Below, piece by piece: positions 26,477 to 35,613 of a DNA stretch of 64,000 bases (position 1 is the first letter of the stretch; every line of letters begins with the position of its first letter). Source of the stretch: Pelagibacterales bacterium SAG-MED01 (GTDB lineage Bacteria; Pseudomonadota; Alphaproteobacteria; Pelagibacterales; Pelagibacteraceae); the NCBI GenBank assembly GCA_014654455.1, contig JACWCY010000002.1, positions 1 to 64,000 on the forward strand. Direction: 5' to 3'. The translations under genes were made by a program, and so were the position numbers. Under the pieces are notes generated by a model. That model searched no databases. It was not told the origin of the DNA and worked only from the letters and a program-made list of their open reading frames with translations.

Positions 26477-28873
26477 ATGGAGTTTAAAAAAATCCAACTA
26501 AATGGATTTAAGTCTTTTGCTGATAAAACCAACTTCTTAATTGAAGATGGTTTAACTGGTATTGTTGGACCTAATGGTTGTGGAAAGTCCAACATTGTAG
26601 AATCCCTTAGATGGGTGATGGGAGAAACGTCAGCTAAAAGTATGAGAGGCTCTGGAATGGAAGATGTAATATTTTCAGGTACTTCAAATAAAACATCTAA
26701 GAATATTGCGGAAGTTTCAGTTATTGTTGCAAATAATAACAATGAAGGTCCAGTTCAATTTAGAGAACTAGATGAAGTAAACGTCAGAAGAAAAATAGAA
26801 AAAGACAAAGGCTCTAAGTTTTATATAAATGATAAAGAAGTTAGAGCAAGAGATGCTCAAATGTTTTTTGCTGACTTATCAACTGGTGCACACTCACCTT
26901 CTATGATTAGCCAAGGCCGTATTGGAGCGTTAGTTACTGCAAAACCAACGGATAGAAGAGCAATTTTAGAGGAGGCAGCTGGAATATCGGGTTTGCATGT
27001 CAGAAGACATGAAGCTGAATTGAGATTAAGTGCTGCAGAAAATAATTTAAAAAGAGCGGATGAACTTAGAAGACAACAAGAAAAACAATTAGCAAATCTA
27101 CAAAAACAGGCTGAAGAAGCAACTAAATATAAAAATATTTCTGATGAAATAAAAAAAATTGAAGCTGGTTTATATTATTTAAAATTATTAGAAATCGACA
27201 AAGAAATTAGAATTGAAAATGAAATTAATACTGAAGCTGAAGGAGAAGTAAGTGGTTTCAATGATAAAATTTCTGAACTTGAAAATTTAATTAAAACTGA
27301 AACAGATAAAGTAACACCATTAAGGGAAAAAAATATTGAAAATCTATCAAAAATACAAAGGCTGAACTTAGAGCTTCAAGGCTTGGATGAAGAAAACACC
27401 AGGATTCAAGATGAGATTGAGAACATAAAAAAATCTCTTAAAACATTTGATGATGACATCAATAGAGAAAAAGGAATTGTCATTGATGCAAATTCAAATG
27501 AAAAAAGATTAAAGGAAGAAAAAGGTGAACTTATTGAAATCGACTCAAAATATTATGAAACTGAAAAAAAATCTAATGCAGATTTGGATAATGCTAAAAA
27601 TAAATTAAAACTAGAAATTGATAAAGTTAAAGAATTAATTAATGTAAAAAAAAATGAGGACGCAATAACAGCCTTAGAAAACTGCAAATTGATTATTGAG
27701 GAGTATGCTGACACCTACAGCAAAAACCAAAATATCAAAAAGGAGTCTGTGAAAAGAAATGAAAGAATAAGCATTATAGATAAGGAAATTGAAAGTTGGA
27801 AAAATTTATTATCAAATTCTGAAAAAATGGTAAATGAACTAACCGAAAGAAAAAATAAATTGAATTTACAACTAGATAAATTAGATAGTCAGCCAAAATT
27901 ACAGGCTGAAAAAAAAGGTCAAATTTCAGAAGGATTGAGAATTGCTGAACATGAAAAAACTGAAAATGAGTCTATCATCAATTTAACAGATGAAAAAATA
28001 GATACCCTTAGATCTCAATTAAATGAAATTCAAGAACAATCAATTCAAATTAGAGAGCGGAAAGCTAGTTCAGGTGCCACGATTGAGGGTCTTAAAAAAC
28101 GAAAGAATGATCTGGCTGATAGAATTAGTTCAGAGTTAAATTTAACAGAGGAAAATATTTTAGAAAATTCGAATCTTTTTGGAAAAGAGGAGCTTCCTGA
28201 TGCTGTTAATCAAGAAGATTTACTAGATAAAAAAAAACAAGAAAGAGAAAGATTGGGATCAGTTAATTTAAAAGCTGATGAAGAAACAAATAAATATGAA
28301 ACTGAAATAAAGAAAATGGAACAAGATCGAGCAGATTTAGTAACCGCTATAATTAAATTAAAAGATAGTATCAATGAACTTAACCAAAAAGGGAGGGAAA
28401 GATTAATCGAAGCTTTTGATAAAGTTAACAGAAAATTTAATGAAGTATATACAAAATTATTTAATGGAGGAAATGCAAAACTTGAATTAGTAGATTCTGA
28501 CGATCCTCTTGAGGCGGGTTTAGAAATGTTAGTAAGTCCTCCAGGCAAAAGATTACAATCTATAACTTTATTATCTGGAGGTGAACAAGCCTTGACTGCG
28601 CTATCTTTAATTTTTGCAGTTTTCTTGACCAACCCCTCACCGATATGTGTGCTAGATGAGGTAGATGCTCCATTAGATGATGCAAACGTAACTAGATTCT
28701 GTAGTTTGCTCGAAGAACTTACTAAAATTACTAACACTAAATTTATAATTGTTACGCATCATGCATTAACAATGTCTAAAATGAATAGACTTTATGGTGT
28801 TACTATGCCTGAAAAAGGTATTAGCCAGTTAGTAGCTGTTGATTTACAAAAAGCAGAAAGTATGGTTGCTTAA
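26477..28873 (+). CDS. smc: short SMC chromosome-segregation ATPase without recognisable hinge
   Basis: SMC proteins compact and segregate chromosomes. Both head halves are intact: Walker A GPNGCGKSN at 31-39, ABC signature LSGGEQ at 699-704 and Walker B ICVLDE at 723-728, with LGSVNL before the C-terminal head. The protein is only 798 aa against about 1150-1190 for typical SMC. Between the heads lies charged coiled coil (about 170-670). Its middle part lacks the roughly 150-residue globular hinge and is nearly free of glycine. The gene is open throughout, so this is not a frameshift. It sits in the usual dciA-dsbA-smc order, which supports orthology. scpA and scpB are not in the window. Confidence 0.9.
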   Translation: MEFKKIQLNGFKSFADKTNFLIEDGLTGIVGPNGCGKSNIVESLRWVMGETSAKSMRGSGMEDVIFSGTSNKTSKNIAEVSVIVANNNNEGPVQFRELDEVNVRRKIEKDKGSKFYINDKEVRARDAQMFFADLSTGAHSPSMISQGRIGALVTAKPTDRRAILEEAAGISGLHVRRHEAELRLSAAENNLKRADELRRQQEKQLANLQKQAEEATKYKNISDEIKKIEAGLYYLKLLEIDKEIRIENEINTEAEGEVSGFNDKISELENLIKTETDKVTPLREKNIENLSKIQRLNLELQGLDEENTRIQDEIENIKKSLKTFDDDINREKGIVIDANSNEKRLKEEKGELIEIDSKYYETEKKSNADLDNAKNKLKLEIDKVKELINVKKNEDAITALENCKLIIEEYADTYSKNQNIKKESVKRNERISIIDKEIESWKNLLSNSEKMVNELTERKNKLNLQLDKLDSQPKLQAEKKGQISEGLRIAEHEKTENESIINLTDEKIDTLRSQLNEIQEQSIQIRERKASSGATIEGLKKRKNDLADRISSELNLTEENILENSNLFGKEELPDAVNQEDLLDKKKQERERLGSVNLKADEETNKYETEIKKMEQDRADLVTAIIKLKDSINELNQKGRERLIEAFDKVNRKFNEVYTKLFNGGNAKLELVDSDDPLEAGLEMLVSPPGKRLQSITLLSGGEQALTALSLIFAVFLTNPSPICVLDEVDAPLDDANVTRFCSLLEELTKITNTKFIIVTHHALTMSKMNRLYGVTMPEKGISQLVAVDLQKAESMVA

Positions 28874-28888
28874 TTAAACTTATTCAAA

Positions 28889-29164
28889 ATGGCCAAAGAT
28901 CCTTTCAAAACTCGCTTAGAGATTGCAAAAAAAAAGGTTTCAAAAAGAAGTTTAATTAATAAAAAACACAATCCATCCCCAATTGGCAGTGCTTTTAAGC
29001 TTAGCACAGAATTAGTGTCTGCTGTTGCTGTAGGGACAATTATTGGGTTTATTTTAGACAAGACCTTTGGTACTAAACCTTGGTTAATTTTAATATTTTT
29101 TTTTGTAGGGGTAATTGCAGGAATAACCAATGTAATTAAATCTGCAAAAAAAATGCAAAAATAG
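28889..29164 (+). CDS. atpI: AtpI/AtpZ-family F0 accessory protein
   Basis: Small membrane protein of 91 aa at the head of the F0 genes. A basic N-terminal stretch is followed by two helices (about 40-60 and 65-82), with a GFILDKTFGTKPW loop typical of the AtpI/AtpZ family. The family helps assemble the c ring or supplies Mg2+ to it. It starts 15 bases after smc and ends 11 bases before atpB. No independent promoter is obvious in the short gap. Confidence 0.85.
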   Translation: MAKDPFKTRLEIAKKKVSKRSLINKKHNPSPIGSAFKLSTELVSAVAVGTIIGFILDKTFGTKPWLILIFFFVGVIAGITNVIKSAKKMQK

Positions 29165-29175
29165 ACAAAAAATTT

Positions 29176-29910
29176 ATGGCAGCAAATCCAATGACTCAAT
29201 TCGAAGTTTATAGAATTGGGCCAGAAATTAAATTAGGAGCTTTTGATATTTCATTTACAAACGCAAGTTTGTTTATGGTTGTTAGTTCATTAGCTATTTT
29301 AATTATTTTTAATTTAGGCTCTAAAAAAAATTCAATGTTACCAAATAAGATGCAACTTTTAGCTGAGTTAAGTTATACCTTTGTATCAAAAATGATTAGT
29401 GATACTGCTGGTTCCAAAGCTAAACCTTATTTTTCTTTTATATTTTCATTATTTATGTTTGTGCTGTTCTGTAACATGTTTGGTATGATTCCATACACCT
29501 TTACAGTTACTAGTCATATTATTGTGACTTTTATTCTTGCGTCATTTATTTTTATAGGAGTAACAGTAATTGGTTTTATTAAACACGGTTTTGGTTATTT
29601 AAAATTATTTGTACCAAGTGGAGTGCCAATTGTACTACTTCCCTTAATTGTAGTTATTGAAATTATCTCATATTTAAGTCGACCTATCAGCTTGTCTGTT
29701 AGACTTTTTGCTAACATGATGGCAGGTCATACTATGATGAAAGTTTTCGGAGGCTTTGTTATAAGTCTTGGAATAGTCGGTGGATGGCTTCCACTGAGTT
29801 TTTCGGTTGCCTTAACAGGTTTGGAGATCTTAGTTGCTTTTCTTCAAGCATATGTTTTTGCAATCTTAACATGCATTTATTTAAACGATGCATTAAATTT
29901 ACACCATTAA
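29176..29910 (+). CDS. atpB: ATP synthase F0 subunit a
   Basis: Forms the proton half-channels of F0. The 244-aa protein has about six membrane helices and the essential arginine R176 in SLSVRLFANMMAGH. FCNMFGMIPYTFT is also characteristic. It follows atpI and precedes atpE, as in other alphaproteobacteria where F0 and F1 genes are in separate clusters. The F1 genes are not in the window. Confidence 0.98.
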   Translation: MAANPMTQFEVYRIGPEIKLGAFDISFTNASLFMVVSSLAILIIFNLGSKKNSMLPNKMQLLAELSYTFVSKMISDTAGSKAKPYFSFIFSLFMFVLFCNMFGMIPYTFTVTSHIIVTFILASFIFIGVTVIGFIKHGFGYLKLFVPSGVPIVLLPLIVVIEIISYLSRPISLSVRLFANMMAGHTMMKVFGGFVISLGIVGGWLPLSFSVALTGLEILVAFLQAYVFAILTCIYLNDALNLHH

Positions 29911-29917
29911 TTAACAT

Positions 29918-29923
29918 AGGAGG
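29918..29923 (+). promoter_or_regulatory. full Shine-Dalgarno site of atpE
   Basis: A complete AGGAGG lies six bases before the atpE ATG. Most genes in this window have no clear ribosome-binding site, so this one stands out. It fits the need for about ten copies of subunit c per complex. Confidence 0.8.
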
Positions 29924-29928
29924 AAATA

Positions 29929-30156
29929 ATGGAATTAGAAGCAGCAAAAATGATCGGAGCAGGTTTAGCGGCGATTGCCCTAGCTGGTGCGGGTGTTGGT
30001 ATTGGAATAATTTTTGGAAACTATTTGTCTGGTGCGATGAGAAATCCATCTGCTGCACAAAAACAATTTCCTAATTTGCTTCTAGGCTTTGCCCTTGCAG
30101 AAGCAACAGGATTATTTGGATTGGTAGTTGCGTTAATCATTCTTTTTGCATTTTAA
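29929..30156 (+). CDS. atpE: ATP synthase F0 subunit c
   Basis: Forms the rotor ring. The 75-aa hairpin has a glycine-rich first helix (GAGVGIGIIFG), the polar loop with R38-N39-P40, and a second helix with the ion-binding glutamate E58 in FALAEATGLFG. The residues around E58 look like proton-type rather than sodium-type rings (no PET-type motif or matching glutamine in helix 1). A strong Shine-Dalgarno precedes the gene. Confidence 0.98.
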   Translation: MELEAAKMIGAGLAAIALAGAGVGIGIIFGNYLSGAMRNPSAAQKQFPNLLLGFALAEATGLFGLVVALIILFAF

Positions 30157-30160
30157 ATTA

Positions 30161-30751
30161 ATGATTAAAAAAATATTTTTTCAGTCAATATTTTTTAATT
30201 TCTTTTTTATAAAAGAGGTTTTTCCAGCTGAAAGTGGAGGTATGCCTCAATTAAATCCTGAATTTTGGATTTCACAGATATTCTGGTTAACACTTACTTT
30301 TGGTATTTTATATTTAGTTTTATCAAAACTAATATTACCAAAAATAAGCGCAAACTTAGAATTAAGAAAATCTCAAATACAAGAAAATATTGAGGCGGCA
30401 GAAAAACAGAGGGAGGATAGTGAGTCTAAACTTAAAGAATATAATGATATCATTTTAAAAAGTAAATTAGAGGCAAAAAATATTTTTAAAAATACTAGAG
30501 ATAAAGTGTTTAAAGATATAAATTCTAAAAAAGAAACTTTGGATAAACAAATCGATGAAGAAATCAAAAAGGCAGAAAAAGAAATTGGAATACTAAAAAA
30601 AGGTGCACCAGAAAAAATTAATAAGATTGCAATTGAAACATCCTTAGAACTAGTAAAAAAATTAATAGGAGCTGAAGTAAACAACAGTAGTATCTCAGCT
30701 ATTGTTGATGACTTATCAAAAAGAAACGGAAATAAATACTATGGTAATTGA
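30161..30751 (+). CDS. atpF2: ATP synthase F0 subunit b'
   Basis: One of the two different stator stalk subunits used by alphaproteobacteria. The 196-aa protein has an N-terminal hydrophobic stretch (about 5-20), a membrane anchor (about 42-60, FWLTLTFGILYLVLSK) and then a long charged coiled coil. ATG 30161 lies four bases after atpE; a TTG at 30146 would overlap the c-subunit gene. The 3' end overlaps atpF by 11 bases. Confidence 0.93.
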   Translation: MIKKIFFQSIFFNFFFIKEVFPAESGGMPQLNPEFWISQIFWLTLTFGILYLVLSKLILPKISANLELRKSQIQENIEAAEKQREDSESKLKEYNDIILKSKLEAKNIFKNTRDKVFKDINSKKETLDKQIDEEIKKAEKEIGILKKGAPEKINKIAIETSLELVKKLIGAEVNNSSISAIVDDLSKRNGNKYYGN

Positions 30752-31238
30752 TGCAACTTTTTGGGTAGCAGTTTCTTTCATTATATTTTTTGGTGGACTC
30801 GTTTATTTAAAAATTCCTCAAAAAATAAATGAGATTCTCAATAAATTAATTTTAGATATAAAAAATGAAATTGATGAAAGTGAAAAACTTAGAACTGAAG
30901 CTAAAATACTACTAGATAATGCACAAAATAAACTAGATACCGCTCAGTCTGTAAGTAACGAAATACTAGAACAAGCTAAAAAAGATAGCGACAAACTTGT
31001 AATTGATCTTAATAATAAATTTCATAAGACAGCTGAAATCAAAAAAAACTTAGCAGAAAACAAAATAGGCCAAATGAAAGAGGCAGCTATCAAAGAAATC
31101 AAAGATGCTTCAATTCAAATTTCTGTGGATTCTGTAAAAAAAATTATTACTACATCTGTTGATAAATCTAAACTTGATGGGCTGTTTCAAAAAAATTTAG
31201 ATGAAACTACAGAAGAGTTAAAAAAAATTAACTCATAA
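30741..31238 (+). CDS. atpF: ATP synthase F0 subunit b
   Basis: Second stator stalk subunit, 165 aa. It begins with the membrane anchor (about 4-22, ATFWVAVSFIIFFGGLVYL), followed by a charged helix that reaches F1. ATG 30741 is chosen because the anchor begins directly after it and because it overlaps the b' stop. An upstream in-frame start lies inside the b' gene. After the stop there are only 39 bases before crtI, with no hairpin. Confidence 0.95.
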   Translation: MVIDATFWVAVSFIIFFGGLVYLKIPQKINEILNKLILDIKNEIDESEKLRTEAKILLDNAQNKLDTAQSVSNEILEQAKKDSDKLVIDLNNKFHKTAEIKKNLAENKIGQMKEAAIKEIKDASIQISVDSVKKIITTSVDKSKLDGLFQKNLDETTEELKKINS

Positions 31239-31277
31239 TATTCTTACAATTTTTCTAAAAAACTATAAATTATCAAA

Positions 31278-32738
31278 ATGAATTCAGTTGTAATAGGGTC
31301 AGGTTTTGGAGGTATAGCCGCTTCTCTTCGTTTAAGTGCTAAAGGTCACAAAGTTATTTTAATTGAAAAACATCCTGATCTTGGAGGAAGAGCTAGAGTA
31401 TTTAAGAGAAATGGGTTTACCTATGATGGAGGTCCCACAGTAATAACGGCACCATATTTAATTAATGAGCTGTTTGAATTATTTCAAAAAAATCCAGAAG
31501 ATTATATTAAACTGTCTCCACTTAAGACTTGGTACCAATTTGTTTTTGAAGATAATTCAAAATTTAATTATTCAGGTGATGAAATCGAAATGAAAAAACA
31601 AATTGGAGTAATAAACAAAGATGATGTTGAGGGATATGAAAAATTAGTAAACTTCACAAAAAAAATTTTTGATAAAGGTTTTACTGAACTTGCAGATATA
31701 CCGTTTGATAAGCCATTTGTGATGATGGAACAATTGCCAGCCTTATTGAAACTTAAAAGTTACAAATCAGTTTATTCATTAGTTTCATCTTATATAAAAA
31801 ATGAAAAATTGAGAAGAATGCTAAGTATGCACCCTCTTTTAGTTGGAGGAAACCCTTTTACAACAACTTCTATTTATGGGCTAATTTTATACTTAGAAAA
31901 AAAGTGGGGAATACATTATTCAATGGGTGGAACAGGTAACATTATAAGTGGTTTTGAAAAACTAATGAATGAAGTTGGTATTAAAATAATAAAGGGTCAT
32001 GAAGTTAAAAAGATTATTTCTAACGGTAATAAAGTAACTGGTGTTCAATTAGATGACCTAACTAAGATTGAAACTAATACTATTATTTGTAACGCAGACC
32101 CACCTGCTGTTTACGATAAAATGTTAAAGGAAAATACAAATAATTCATTATTATTTAAATGGAAAAAAAATAGAATGGAGTACTCTATGGGTTTATTTGT
32201 TTATTATTTTGGTACAAAAAGGACTTACAATGAAGTGGAACATCACACTATAAAATTTGGGAATAAATACAAAGATCATCTTGATGATATATTTGAAAAC
32301 AAAAAATTGAATAACGATATAAGTTATTATCTTCATAGACCCTCTGCCACAGATAAATCTATGGCTCCAGAAGGAAAAGATTGTTTTTATGTTTTAGTAC
32401 CAGTGCCTAATAACCAATCTAAAATTAATTGGTCTATTGAAGGTGAAAAAATGAAAAATTTAGTAATTGATAAAATGGAAAAAGATTTAATGCCAAATCT
32501 TAGAGAAAATATTGTTGAAGATTTTTATTTGACACCAGATTACTTTGAAAAAGATCTAAACACAAAACATGGTTCTGGTTTTTCAATCCAGCCAAAATTC
32601 TCACAATCTGCTTACTTTAGGTTTCATAACAAATCTGAGATATATGATGGACTTTATTTTGTAGGAGCTGGTACTCATCCAGGTGCTGGTGTTCCAGGGG
32701 TACTTTCATCAGCAAAAGTATTAGATAAAATTTTATAA
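31278..32738 (+). CDS. crtI: phytoene desaturase
   Basis: FAD-dependent desaturase turning phytoene into lycopene. The 486-aa protein has the N-terminal FAD motif VIGSGFGGIAASLRLSAKG, then GGRARVFKRNGFTYDGGPTV, and the C-terminal signature YFVGAGTHPGAGVPGVLSSA. It is first in a run crtI-crtB-crtY-blh that leads to retinal. crtE, which would make the C20 precursor, is not in the window. The ATG 32738 of crtB overlaps its stop. The proximity to F0 genes is unusual. Confidence 0.95.
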   Translation: MNSVVIGSGFGGIAASLRLSAKGHKVILIEKHPDLGGRARVFKRNGFTYDGGPTVITAPYLINELFELFQKNPEDYIKLSPLKTWYQFVFEDNSKFNYSGDEIEMKKQIGVINKDDVEGYEKLVNFTKKIFDKGFTELADIPFDKPFVMMEQLPALLKLKSYKSVYSLVSSYIKNEKLRRMLSMHPLLVGGNPFTTTSIYGLILYLEKKWGIHYSMGGTGNIISGFEKLMNEVGIKIIKGHEVKKIISNGNKVTGVQLDDLTKIETNTIICNADPPAVYDKMLKENTNNSLLFKWKKNRMEYSMGLFVYYFGTKRTYNEVEHHTIKFGNKYKDHLDDIFENKKLNNDISYYLHRPSATDKSMAPEGKDCFYVLVPVPNNQSKINWSIEGEKMKNLVIDKMEKDLMPNLRENIVEDFYLTPDYFEKDLNTKHGSGFSIQPKFSQSAYFRFHNKSEIYDGLYFVGAGTHPGAGVPGVLSSAKVLDKIL

Positions 32739-33589
32739 TGTCTAATAAAAGTTATTTATCTGTTTATGCCAAGTCATTCAATTGGGCTGGTTTTTTTTTA
32801 CCTAAAAAAACTTTTAAAAAATGCTCTGCTTTGTATGATTTTTGCAGAGTAGCAGACAATATTGCAGATAATGATGAAAAAATAGAAAATAAAGAAAAAA
32901 AATTCAGCCATTTTGAAAATGATTTTAATCAAAAAAACTTTGATAATCCTATTATCAAAAATATGTGGGATCTTATTGAGGAGTTCAATATATCTTTGAA
33001 AATTGTTCAGGATTTATTAATTGGAATTAAATCAGATATTAAAAATAAAGTTAAATTAGACTCAAAAAAAGATTTGTTGATTTACTCATACAGAGTGGCT
33101 GGAACTGTGGGGTTGATGATGGCAAAAATTTTAAGAGTTAATAAAAAATCCTCTCTAAAATCAGCAATTGACCTTGGAATTGCAATGCAACTTACTAATA
33201 TATCTAGAGATGTAATTGAAGATTCGAAAAATAATCGTTTTTATATAGACGAAAATTTTGAGGAAATTTCATCAACTATTAATCTTGCTGATACTTTTTA
33301 TGAAAATTCATTTTATTCAATTAAGGATATATCACTAAGTTTACGTTTTTCTATTTTGGTCGCTAGAAGGATTTATAGAAAAATAGGATATAAAATTCTT
33401 AACAAAAAAAACATCGAAAATTATAAAAATTCAGGAAAGATATATGTTTCAAATATGGAAAAGATCTTCGAGACTTTTCTCTCAATTTTCGACTTAATTA
33501 AACTATCATTCAGCTATAAAAGAGATGATCAAATACAACATGAACATAATTTGATCTATGAAGAAATAAATTTAGATGAAAGAATTTGA
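32738..33589 (+). CDS. crtB: phytoene synthase
   Basis: Head-to-head condensation of two geranylgeranyl diphosphates to phytoene. The 283-aa protein has the two aspartate-rich regions of the squalene/phytoene synthase family: FCRVADNIADN (DxxxD) and LTNISRDVIEDSKNNRFY. It begins in the last base of the crtI stop and its end overlaps crtY by 14 bases, so the cluster is translated as a unit. A squalene-type synthase is less likely given the crt neighbours. Confidence 0.94.
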   Translation: MSNKSYLSVYAKSFNWAGFFLPKKTFKKCSALYDFCRVADNIADNDEKIENKEKKFSHFENDFNQKNFDNPIIKNMWDLIEEFNISLKIVQDLLIGIKSDIKNKVKLDSKKDLLIYSYRVAGTVGLMMAKILRVNKKSSLKSAIDLGIAMQLTNISRDVIEDSKNNRFYIDENFEEISSTINLADTFYENSFYSIKDISLSLRFSILVARRIYRKIGYKILNKKNIENYKNSGKIYVSNMEKIFETFLSIFDLIKLSFSYKRDDQIQHEHNLIYEEINLDERI

Positions 33590-34643
33590 TTATATTATTA
33601 TTGGTGGTGGTTGTGCAGGGTTATCGCTTGCATATGAGCTCGAAATCAATGAAAAATTAAAAGATAAAACCTTGGCTATTATTGAGCCAAGAACAGAGTA
33701 TAAAAAAGATAAAACTTGGTCTTTTTGGAAAGTCTCAACACATAATTTTGATGATTGCGTGAAAAAAAGTTGGAAAAATTTTTCAGTTAATATACCAAAA
33801 AAAACCAACTATTTGGAATGTATCAATTATCCTTACCAAAGTGTTGATAGTGGGTTGTTCTATGAAAAAATTAATAATAAGTTAAAAGAAAATAAAAATA
33901 TTTCTTTCTTTAAAGATATAAGCGAAATTAATTCAAAAAATTCTTTTGTTTTTAATAGTGTTCCATCGATTAAAAAAGATTATCATAACCTTTGGCAACA
34001 TTTTTGTGGCATGGAAATTGAAACTCAAAATGATTTTTTCGATGAAGAAATTTTTAATCTTATGGATTTTGAGTGTGATCAAAGAGAAAGTGTCCATTTT
34101 TTTTATACACTACCCTACTCAAAAACTTCCGCTTTGGTTGAAAGTACTTGGTTATCAAAAATGAATGATAGTTCTCAAAAAGATTACGACAGTCAAATAA
34201 AGGATTACATTGAAAATCATTTAAACTTAAAAAATTACAAAATAACTTATAAAGAAGTAGGTGCGATACCCCTATTCTACCCACCATATGAAGAAACTAA
34301 AAATAAATTAAATATTGGAACTGCTGGAGGTATGACTAGATTAAGTACAGGTTATACTTTTCTAAATATTCAGGAACATAGTAAATACATATGTCAAAAT
34401 ATTGAAAATATTTCAAATGCTAAAAAATTTGAGATAAATAAAAAATATCAATTCTTAGATGATATTTTTTTAAGGGTTCTAGATAAAAACCCTGAGATGA
34501 TGCCTGATATTTTCTTTAAAATGTTTGAGAGTTCACCAAAGACTGTTATAAAATTTTTATCTAACAAAAGTAATTTTTTTGAGGATTTGTCTGTAATTCT
34601 TAAAATGCCAAAATTAACTTTTTTAAGAGCATTATTTTACTAG
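33576..34643 (+). CDS. crtY: lycopene beta-cyclase
   Basis: Cyclises lycopene to beta-carotene. The 355-aa protein has the dinucleotide motif YIIIGGGCAGLSLAYEL, DKTWSFW, and a later GTAGGMTRLSTGYTF, matching the CrtY-type cyclases of proteobacteria. It starts inside the crtB gene and ends seven bases before blh. Beta-carotene is the substrate for the next gene. Confidence 0.92.
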   Translation: MKEFDYIIIGGGCAGLSLAYELEINEKLKDKTLAIIEPRTEYKKDKTWSFWKVSTHNFDDCVKKSWKNFSVNIPKKTNYLECINYPYQSVDSGLFYEKINNKLKENKNISFFKDISEINSKNSFVFNSVPSIKKDYHNLWQHFCGMEIETQNDFFDEEIFNLMDFECDQRESVHFFYTLPYSKTSALVESTWLSKMNDSSQKDYDSQIKDYIENHLNLKNYKITYKEVGAIPLFYPPYEETKNKLNIGTAGGMTRLSTGYTFLNIQEHSKYICQNIENISNAKKFEINKKYQFLDDIFLRVLDKNPEMMPDIFFKMFESSPKTVIKFLSNKSNFFEDLSVILKMPKLTFLRALFY

Positions 34644-34650
34644 CTTAATT

Positions 34651-35613
34651 ATGGATTTAAAAATTTTACATAATAAACATTCTAACTATTTTTTTTTACT
34701 AACTATTCTTTTATGTTTATTACAATTTTTTATTAAAATTGATTTAGATCAAGTTTGGGTTTGGTTAACTTGTTTCTTTTTAATTATTACAATTGGTGCA
34801 TCTCATGGAGGATTGGATAACTTAAAAGGTAAAAAATTATTTAATAAACTTAAACTAAAAAATAGTTTTCTAATATTCTATTTAGCTTATATTTCTATTG
34901 CGATTTTAATTTTAGCTCTATGGTTCAATTTTGGTCAAATATTCCTTTGGACTTTTTTAATATTAGCCTCATACCATTTTGGCAAGGAAGATACACCGGA
35001 CATTTTATTACCAAAAAATAGAAATCAATTACTTGTTTTTTTTAAATTTTTTGCAAGAGGTTCAACCATAATTGTTATGGCATTATTTTTCCACTTTGAG
35101 GAAACAATAGGCATTCTTCAATTTATAAGCACTGATTCACATTTTATGGGTTTTTACACTATTAATATTGCGGGATTAGAATGGCAAGACGATATAAGAT
35201 TGACTTTATATGTTTTGATATTGATTAACATTTGGGGGCATATTTATCTTAAATCAAAAAAATACTGGGGCTCTTTGTTTCAAGATTTCTTATCTATAGT
35301 TCTTTTAAATTTAGTTTTTGAACCATTTGTGGCTTTTACAATTTACTTTTGTTTTTTACATTCTATTAGACACTCTTTATTGTGGTCATCAAAATTATTA
35401 GGAAAAACAAAAAATTCATTAAAAGAATTCTTAATCAAATCGTTTCCTTTAACTCTAATAACCGCACTTTTATTCGTAATTAGTGTTAATTTGTTATATT
35501 TAATTGGAGGTTTTTTGTATGTTAATATAATACTTGTGACTTTCGTTGGTTTGGCGTCTTTAACCTTTCCACATATATTGCTCGAATATTTAATTGAAAA
35601 AAATGAAAAATAA
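34651..35613 (+). CDS. blh: Brp/Blh-family beta-carotene 15,15'-dioxygenase
   Basis: Membrane enzyme that splits beta-carotene into two retinals, the chromophore of proteorhodopsin. The 320-aa protein has about seven to eight hydrophobic helices and the family histidines in GASHGGLDNL, SYHFGKED and CFLHSIRHS. Following crtY it completes a retinal pathway from phytoene. A rhodopsin gene is not in this window. The end overlaps ispH by 11 bases. Confidence 0.92.
   Translation: MDLKILHNKHSNYFFLLTILLCLLQFFIKIDLDQVWVWLTCFFLIITIGASHGGLDNLKGKKLFNKLKLKNSFLIFYLAYISIAILILALWFNFGQIFLWTFLILASYHFGKEDTPDILLPKNRNQLLVFFKFFARGSTIIVMALFFHFEETIGILQFISTDSHFMGFYTINIAGLEWQDDIRLTLYVLILINIWGHIYLKSKKYWGSLFQDFLSIVLLNLVFEPFVAFTIYFCFLHSIRHSLLWSSKLLGKTKNSLKEFLIKSFPLTLITALLFVISVNLLYLIGGFLYVNIILVTFVGLASLTFPHILLEYLIEKNEK

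Noticed and set aside
28210..28737. 175-codon open frame antisense to the C-terminal head of smc
   Set aside because: The sense frame has complete ATPase motifs; the antisense product is low-complexity Ser/Leu with no family resemblance.
28870..29199. Open frame antisense to atpI
   Set aside because: The sense frame matches AtpI and is spaced as part of the F0 cluster; the antisense frame is a by-product of its codons.
29784..30074. Plus-strand frame crossing the atpB-atpE junction
   Set aside because: It is out of frame with two certain genes and ignores the strong atpE ribosome-binding site.
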